NCBI GenBank assembly: GCA_007136055.1
Contig: SLHT01000269.1
Coordinates: 1 to 9,581, forward strand
Direction of reading: 5' to 3'
Source: Syntrophomonadaceae bacterium
Lineage (GTDB): Bacteria > Bacillota > Dethiobacteria > DTU022
Length of the DNA stretch: 9,581 nt
The notes beneath the pieces were generated by a model. The model had not been told where the DNA came from and did no database searches. It saw nothing but the letters and a program-made list of their open reading frames with translations. The position numbers and the translations under genes were made by a program. Of this stretch, positions 5,686-9,581 are shown in pieces; positions within the stretch are counted from its first letter, which is position 1, and each line of letters begins with the position of its first letter.

Positions 5686-5723
5686 AAAAGTTGACACGGG
5701 GACGGGGGAACCGTCAACTTTTT
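5686..5723. terminator. Terminator-like palindrome resembling a dispersed REP-type repeat
   Basis: AAAAGTTGAC (5686-5695) and GTCAACTTTT (5713-5722) give a perfect 10-bp stem, with a G-rich loop (GGGGACGGGGGAA) and a T-run to 5723, so it can terminate yjbQ. The arm-plus-loop core GTTGACACGGGGACGG resembles short palindromes with a GACACGGGGACGG core that I recall as dispersed copies in many Clostridia and Deltaproteobacteria genomes, sometimes with Y1-type REP transposases. That similarity is from memory; only one full copy is in this window. Confidence 0.65.
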
Positions 5724-5775
5724 AAGACCTCTCTCCCGGCTTATTGCTTATTAATTCTTTGATGGTGGTGAAAGC

Positions 5776-6525
5776 ATGGAACAACTGCAGGAAAACATAA
5801 AAAAGACAGCGGACCTGCTCGAACGGAGCAGCCATACGGTAGTTTTAACCGGCGCAGGCGTGTCAACCGAAAGTGGAGTCCCTGATTTTCGCAGTCCCGG
5901 TAGCGGTCTCTGGACTATGCTTGACCCGGAGCTTTTTACAATCCAGGGTTTTAAAGCTAATCCTAAGGCATTTTATGAGGGCGGAACCCAATTTGTGCGC
6001 ATGCTCGGAGAGGCCGAGCCGAATGAAGGGCATACCGTGCTGGCAGAACTGGAAAAGCGCGGCCTGGTAAAAGCAGTGATTACCCAGAATGTTGACGGGC
6101 TGCATCAGAAAGGCGGTTCCAAAAAGGTCCTGGAAATACACGGCACCTTAAGCACCGCCAGCTGTATGCTTTGTAGCCGGCAGGTCAGCATTGAAGAGGT
6201 AGCCGCCGATGTTGAAGAAGGTTTATTGCCGCCCCTGTGCGTCGAGTGCGGCGAGCCGCTTAAACCGGATGTAGTCCTATTCGGGGAACCGCTGTCTCCC
6301 GACTACAAGGAGGCAATGGAAGAGGCCCGCAAAGCTGACCTGATCATGGTTGTCGGTTCCAGCATGCAGGTTTCTCCCGCCAACCAGCTGCCTGCTTACT
6401 GTGATAACCTGGTGATTATTAACCGGACCCCGACATTTTATGATCAGCAGGCCAGGGTGGTAGTAAACGAAAGCACGGCCAGGGTAATGAGGCTGCTGTT
6501 GGAAGAACTGGACAAAAGGAAATAA
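5776..6525 (+). CDS. cobB: NAD-dependent protein deacylase, Sir2 family
   Basis: A 249-residue complete sirtuin of ordinary bacterial length. Seen in order: the NAD-binding GAGVSTESGVPDFR (26-39), the catalytic core TQNVDGLH (103-110) with Asn105 and Asp107, the catalytic His122 in EIHG, a four-cysteine zinc site (Cys130, Cys133, Cys155, Cys158), PDVVLFGE (164-171), the ribose-binding GSS (194-196) and IINR (214-217). The family removes acetyl or longer acyl groups from lysine using NAD+, yielding nicotinamide and O-acyl-ADP-ribose, in the cytoplasm. Overall it looks like the Thermotoga Sir2Tm type; I see no clear Tyr-x-x-Arg pair of desuccinylating CobB, so deacetylation is more likely. The ATG 5776 has a modest GGTGGTG upstream. 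Endonuclease IV follows after 17 nt, so the two are one operon. cobB is used as the generic symbol. Confidence 0.93.
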   Translation: MEQLQENIKKTADLLERSSHTVVLTGAGVSTESGVPDFRSPGSGLWTMLDPELFTIQGFKANPKAFYEGGTQFVRMLGEAEPNEGHTVLAELEKRGLVKAVITQNVDGLHQKGGSKKVLEIHGTLSTASCMLCSRQVSIEEVAADVEEGLLPPLCVECGEPLKPDVVLFGEPLSPDYKEAMEEARKADLIMVVGSSMQVSPANQLPAYCDNLVIINRTPTFYDQQARVVVNESTARVMRLLLEELDKRK

Positions 6526-6542
6526 ACACAGGAGGTAGTACC

Positions 6543-7382
6543 TTGCGTTTTGGAGTTCATATGCCCCAGAAGGGCGGTTTTGAGAAAAACGTAAAAAGGG
6601 CGGCCGAAATCGGTTGCCGGACAATCCAGATCTTTCCCGGAAACCCCACCGGCTGGAAAATGGGCAAACTGGATCAATCCGCGATCGAAAAACGGGCCGA
6701 CCTGCTGGACCGGGCGGATATAGCCCCCCTGGTAGTCCACAGCGCATACCTGATCAACCTGGCTTCATCTAACCAGGAGTTCCTGGTCAAGTCGAAACAG
6801 CTGTTGGACGAAACTATGGAAAGGGCCGGTTTCTACCGCGCCCCGTACGTGATTTTGCACACCGGCAATCACGGGGGCCGGGGCGTGGAAAAAGGGATCG
6901 CTCAGATTATCGGCAGCATCGGCGAAGGACTTTCTAAGTGGCCTGATTCGGTAATGCTTCTTTTAGAGAACACAGCCGGAAGCGGTACAGCCCTGGGCGC
7001 TAACTTTGAAGAACTCTCAGAAATACTCAAGTCTTTCCCGAAGGGCAAACTGGGCACCTGTTTTGACACCGCACACGGCTGGGCTGCAGGCTACGATATC
7101 GGCAGCGCCGCGGCAGCGGGTAAAGTGCTCGATGAATTTGACCGGGTTGTCGGCCTGGAAAACCTGCATGTTGTTCACGTTAACGATACAAAGGTAAAAT
7201 GTGGCTCGCGGGTCGACCGCCACGCCCATATCGGAGAGGGAAGCATCTCCCTGGAAGGTTTCGGGGTCATCCTCAACTATGGCTGGCCGAATAACTTCCC
7301 CTTTATTTTAGAAACACCGGAAAACGGCACCGACTGGGATCGTACTAATCTTTTAACGCTCAAAGGGCTGGTCGATAAATAG
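6543..7382 (+). CDS. nfo: Deoxyribonuclease IV (AP endonuclease IV)
   Basis: A complete 279-residue member of the endonuclease IV family (E. coli Nfo is 285), a TIM-barrel enzyme with three zinc ions that cuts DNA 5' to abasic sites and removes 3' blocking groups in base excision repair. All nine expected zinc ligands can be placed: His66 (VVHSAYL), His106 (ILHTGNH), Glu142 (LLENTAG), Asp175 and His178 (CFDTAHGW), His212 (HVNDTK), Asp225 and His227 (DRHAHIGEG) and Glu257 (FILETPE). The TTG start is fixed by AGGAGGT (6530-6536) 6 nt upstream and by MRFGVHMP matching the family N-terminus. It is translated from the same operon as the sirtuin. The 93-nt gap to radA contains a weak TTTCAAG/CTTGAAA inverted pair (7402-7408, 7441-7447) but no clear terminator, so read-through into radA is plausible. 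Confidence 0.96.
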   Translation: MRFGVHMPQKGGFEKNVKRAAEIGCRTIQIFPGNPTGWKMGKLDQSAIEKRADLLDRADIAPLVVHSAYLINLASSNQEFLVKSKQLLDETMERAGFYRAPYVILHTGNHGGRGVEKGIAQIIGSIGEGLSKWPDSVMLLLENTAGSGTALGANFEELSEILKSFPKGKLGTCFDTAHGWAAGYDIGSAAAAGKVLDEFDRVVGLENLHVVHVNDTKVKCGSRVDRHAHIGEGSISLEGFGVILNYGWPNNFPFILETPENGTDWDRTNLLTLKGLVDK

Positions 7383-7475
7383 GGTGAGGGGGAAAAAGCG
7401 CTTTCAAGCCTCCGTACTCCGTCCTTAAGCCTTAAAGAAACTTGAAAAGCCTTTATAGTAGAAAGGGGTTTTAGT

Positions 7476-8846
7476 TTGGCCAAAAAAATCTCACTATTTT
7501 GTTGTAACAGCTGCGGTTATGAAACCCAAAAATGGCTCGGGCGCTGCCCGGGTTGTAGCGAATGGAATACTTTAGAAGAAGTTAATTTTGCTCCGGCCCG
7601 TCGAAAAGCGGCAAAAAAAATCGGGACGTCAGCAGTAGTTGCCTTAAATGAAGTCCAGTCTGCCGCTGAAGAGCGCTTTATTACCTCTATTGGTGAATTT
7701 GACCGTGTTTTAGGCGGCGGGATGGTTTCCGGTTCGGTGGTCCTGCTGGGAGGCGACCCTGGTATCGGTAAGTCGACACTGCTTTTGCAGGCGGCAGCAT
7801 GCCTGGCCGGCAAGAGGAAAGTTTTCTACGCCAGCGGTGAAGAATCCCTGCACCAGCTTAAAATGCGTGCCGGGCGTCTTGATATTAGGGAAGTTTTCCA
7901 GGTGGCGGCAATAACTGAACTGGAAGTTCTGCTCGAAACTACAAGGTCTGTAAAACCGGCAGTATTGATTGTCGATTCAGTACAGTCAGTTTACTGCAGT
8001 GAAATTGACAGTGTCCCGGGGAGCGTCAGCCAGGTACGAGAAGTGACTGGCGAATTAGTCCGCCTGGCCAAAGAACAAAATATCGCCGTATTCCTGGTCG
8101 GGCATGTTACAAAAGAAGGTACAATGGCCGGCCCGCGCCTGTTGGAGCATATGGTCGACTGTGTCCTTTACCTGGAGGGAGACCGCTATCATAGCTTTCG
8201 CATTCTGCGGGGGGTAAAAAACCGGTATGGTTCAACTAACGAAATCGGGGTTTTTGTGATGGAGTCTGAAGGGTTGATAGAAGTAGCCAACCCTTCGCAC
8301 TTATTTATGACTCAAAACCGCAAGCAGGCCCCGGGAGCAGTTATTACTGCAAGCATGGAAGGAACCAGGCCGCTTTTAGTTGAAATCCAATCGCTGGTTG
8401 CCCCGACAAGCTACCCTACTCCCCGGCGTACTTCCACCGGTATCGACCTGAACCGGGTTGCCCTGGTCCTGGCAGTGCTCGAAAAACATGCCGGCATTTC
8501 TTTTTTTGGTTTGGACACCTTTGTTAATGTGGTCGGTGGCGTGCGCCTTTTTGAACCTGCGGCTGATCTCGCCCTCGCTCTTAGTCTTACCTCCAGTCTG
8601 AAAGGGAAAAGCTTAAACGGTGATACAGTCGTGGTAGGCGAAGTGGGCTTAACAGGGGAAATCCGGCCCGTTAGCCGTATTCGGCAGCGTTTAAATGAAG
8701 CCGTAAAGCTTGGGTTCAAACGCTTAATCCTGCCTGAAGCCAACCGGGTCGAGCTAAAAACAGGTTCAAAGGAATGCAGAGGACTGCAACTAGTTGGCGC
8801 CGAGAATATAAAGGAAGCTATTGGAGTGGCATTTCTGAAGGGATAA
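7476..8846 (+). CDS. radA: DNA repair protein RadA (Sms), branch-migration ATPase
   Basis: A full-length 456-residue RadA, the usual length of the family, which is a RecA-like hexameric helicase acting in recombination intermediates and DNA repair. Domains in order: a C4 zinc finger (Cys10, Cys13, Cys24, Cys27), a RecA-type ATPase with Walker A GGDPGIGKST (92-101) and Walker B LIVD (164-167), the RadA-specific KNRYGS motif (248-253), and a Lon-protease-like C-terminal domain (about 285-456, with GEVGLTGEIRPV) that has a structural, not proteolytic, role. The start is TTG, supported by AAAGGGG (7462-7468) 7 nt upstream and by MAKK continuing into the zinc finger. In many Bacillota radA lies after clpC and before disA; here it follows nfo instead, and is convergent with a small unknown gene. 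No strong terminator is visible in the 58 nt after its stop. Confidence 0.97.
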   Translation: MAKKISLFCCNSCGYETQKWLGRCPGCSEWNTLEEVNFAPARRKAAKKIGTSAVVALNEVQSAAEERFITSIGEFDRVLGGGMVSGSVVLLGGDPGIGKSTLLLQAAACLAGKRKVFYASGEESLHQLKMRAGRLDIREVFQVAAITELEVLLETTRSVKPAVLIVDSVQSVYCSEIDSVPGSVSQVREVTGELVRLAKEQNIAVFLVGHVTKEGTMAGPRLLEHMVDCVLYLEGDRYHSFRILRGVKNRYGSTNEIGVFVMESEGLIEVANPSHLFMTQNRKQAPGAVITASMEGTRPLLVEIQSLVAPTSYPTPRRTSTGIDLNRVALVLAVLEKHAGISFFGLDTFVNVVGGVRLFEPAADLALALSLTSSLKGKSLNGDTVVVGEVGLTGEIRPVSRIRQRLNEAVKLGFKRLILPEANRVELKTGSKECRGLQLVGAENIKEAIGVAFLKG

Positions 8847-8904
8847 AAATTATAGTAGTTTTATTGTCAACTGAAGATTGTTTTGCACTTGACTAACAGC
8901 CCGC

Positions 8905-9303
8905 TCAGGAGAGCAGGAAGTGACGGAGGGTATTAATGCGGTCGTATTCCTTGCCGAACAGGTCTTCCAGTTCGAAATCAAGGGTGTTGCACAGGGCTGT
9001 GAGGTAAAATAAGTGTTTGCCCAACTCTTCAGCAATTACTTCCCGGCAGTGCTCGCACATTTTTCCCTTGACATGAGAATCCATATACTTTCCGCATTCT
9101 TTTAGCGAATCCATGGGCGGATATTGCTTTTTGTTTGCGTTAATCGAAATACAGCCGCAGTCTGTAACTGTTTTAATTACGCTGCGGTTTACACGGGCAG
9201 TTGATTCCTGGTATTTCGATAAGCAATCAAGGATGCTGCGGTGGCGAATTAACACATCTGAAACCATATCCTGGAAATTGCCTACGACTTCGTTGTCCTT
9301 CAT
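8905..9303 (-). CDS. Small cysteine-rich protein with MazG-like C-terminus, unknown function
   Basis: A 132-residue, mainly helical, cytoplasmic protein. ATG 9303 is preceded by GAGGTGA (9317-9311) with a 7-nt gap and by a consensus promoter, so it is certainly expressed. It has seven cysteines, including CGC (49-51) and CEHC (83-86), which could bind zinc. The segment from residue 91 (AEELGKHLFYLTALCNTL) followed by DFELEDLF resembles the helices of all-alpha NTP pyrophosphatases of the MazG type, but the acidic residue expected after EELG is Lys, so catalysis is doubtful. I recall similar 130-residue proteins near radA and carD in Clostridia, sometimes labelled as a DUF (perhaps DUF1573, unsure). 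An overlapping minus frame (8850-9035) is shorter and lacks a ribosome binding site. Function unknown. Confidence 0.82.
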   Translation of the reverse strand: MKDNEVVGNFQDMVSDVLIRHRSILDCLSKYQESTARVNRSVIKTVTDCGCISINANKKQYPPMDSLKECGKYMDSHVKGKMCEHCREVIAEELGKHLFYLTALCNTLDFELEDLFGKEYDRINTLRHFLLS

Positions 9304-9345
9304 CTTAACTTCACCTCATTTTAAATCTGGAACCCTGTTAACGTA

Positions 9346-9375
9346 ATTATACTTTTTAATTTCTGATCGTGTCAA
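9346..9375 (-). promoter_or_regulatory. Consensus promoter of the small cysteine-rich gene
   Basis: On the minus strand a perfect TTGACA (9375-9370) and a perfect TATAAT (9351-9346) are 18 bp apart. Transcription should begin near 9340, giving a leader of about 36 nt with the ribosome binding site close to its end. Confidence 0.88.
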
Positions 9376-9383
9376 CTGTTGAC
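9371..9383. promoter_or_regulatory. Palindrome overlapping the -35 box, possible operator
   Basis: GTCAACTGTTGAC is a perfect 13-nt palindrome (odd centre) that contains most of the -35 hexamer of the minus-strand promoter. A dimeric regulator bound here would block RNA polymerase. On the plus strand it also offers TTGACG, but no good -10 follows at the right distance. Confidence 0.5.
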
Positions 9384-9427
9384 GGCAAAGACTTTTTTCT
9401 TTACCGATAGCGGCAAGAGCAAAGGGT

Positions 9428-9457
9428 TTTTAAAAATTTCCGTTTTAAAAATTTCCG
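9428..9457. repeat. Perfect 15-bp tandem direct repeat
   Basis: TTTTAAAAATTTCCG occurs twice in immediate tandem (9428-9442 and 9443-9457) in the gap between the divergent cysteine-rich gene and the CarD-like gene, about 50 nt upstream of the strong promoter at 9507. It may be a slippage duplication or a pair of regulator sites. Confidence 0.85.
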
Positions 9458-9506
9458 CTCCTACCTGTTGTGTAAAAGAATAAGATATGTTAAAATATTT
9501 GTTTAA

Positions 9507-9535
9507 TTGACATAGTTTTGGGCCTGTGCTACTAT
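9507..9535 (+). promoter_or_regulatory. Sigma-A promoter of the CarD-like gene
   Basis: TTGACA (9507-9512) is perfect and 17 bp upstream of TACTAT (9530-9535, four of six) with an extended -10 TGC directly before it. The leader would be about 26 nt. A second, weaker candidate lies upstream (TTGTGT 9468-9473, 17 bp, TAAAAT 9491-9496). Confidence 0.78.
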
Positions 9536-9566
9536 ATTTTTAGGTGAATCTCAAGGGGGCGAGATA

Positions 9567-9581
9567 TTGTTCAGTGTAGGA
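9567..9581 (+). CDS. Start of a probable CarD-family transcription regulator (partial)
   Basis: Only five codons are inside the window, reading MFSVG from a TTG start, with AAGGGGG (9553-9559) 7 nt upstream and a strong promoter before that. CarD/CdnL-type proteins of Bacillota typically begin MFxVGDKVVYP and are often encoded near radA, which makes this identity likely but not proven by five residues. The family binds the RNA polymerase beta subunit and promoter DNA through an N-terminal RID domain and influences open-complex stability. Confidence 0.55.

Noticed and set aside
6277..6747. 156-codon minus-strand frame across the sir2-nfo junction
   Set aside because: It overlaps two certain genes with complete catalytic motifs and has no recognisable domain.
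8847..8904. Terminator between convergent radA and the cysteine-rich gene
   Set aside because: Only a 5-bp GTCAA/TTGAC pair with a long loop and a 4-bp GCTC/GAGC pair are visible, with no T-run in the right place on either strand.
8850..9035. 61-codon minus-strand frame overlapping the cysteine-rich gene
   Set aside because: No ribosome binding site or promoter; the longer frame 8905-9303 has both and conserved-looking motifs.
9368..9385. Similarity of this site to the arms of the REP-like palindrome at 5686-5723
   Set aside because: The shared GTTGAC arms are in the opposite arrangement and are explained by the -35 box and its palindrome; no G-rich loop is present.
9428..9457. Tandem 15-bp repeat as a CRISPR fragment
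   Set aside because: Units abut without spacers, are too short, and no cas gene is near.

Overview
The window looks like chromosomal DNA from a Bacillota (Firmicutes) member of the Clostridia, probably an anaerobe related to the Syntrophomonadales/Peptococcales. This rests on gene content (an acyl-CoA dehydrogenation gene, YhaM, RadA and a CarD-type start), strong GGAGG-type ribosome binding sites, frequent TTG/GTG starts, sigma-A-like promoters with TTGACA boxes and U-tailed terminators. Genes are of moderate GC; the gaps are clearly AT-richer. No mobile element, CRISPR array, rRNA or tRNA was found.

Positions 1-75 are the last codons of a 3-hydroxyacyl-CoA dehydrogenase. An AT-rich gap and a hairpin shared with the opposite strand follow. 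Positions 342-2382 hold two minus-strand genes for paralogous exported proteins of unknown function. Each has its own near-consensus promoter, start-proximal Shine-Dalgarno and downstream hairpin, so they are separate transcription units. This pair is the least explained and most interesting part of the window.

A roughly 440 bp divergent gap leads to the plus-strand genes. First come a YhaM-type OB-fold/HD exoribonuclease (2825-3817) and a TPR protein with a C-terminal helix-turn-helix (3926-5116), ended by an intrinsic terminator. Then come YjbQ (5284-5676), a Sir2 deacylase (5776-6525), endonuclease IV (6543-7382) and RadA (7476-8846). Sir2 and nfo are 17 nt apart and surely co-transcribed; radA follows after 93 nt. 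Together nfo and radA make a small DNA-repair group, with NAD-dependent deacylation beside it. YjbQ is separated from sir2 by two back-to-back hairpins, the second resembling a dispersed REP-like palindrome and also a terminator.

Convergent to radA lies a 132-residue cysteine-rich protein (8905-9303, minus) with a MazG-like C-terminal helix pair and a promoter whose -35 box is embedded in a perfect palindrome. The window ends five codons into a plus-strand gene whose start (MFSVG), promoter and position suggest a CarD-family regulator. No complete novel multi-gene system such as a defence island is visible; the candidates for new biology are the secreted paralogue pair, the TPR-HTH protein and the small cysteine-rich protein.
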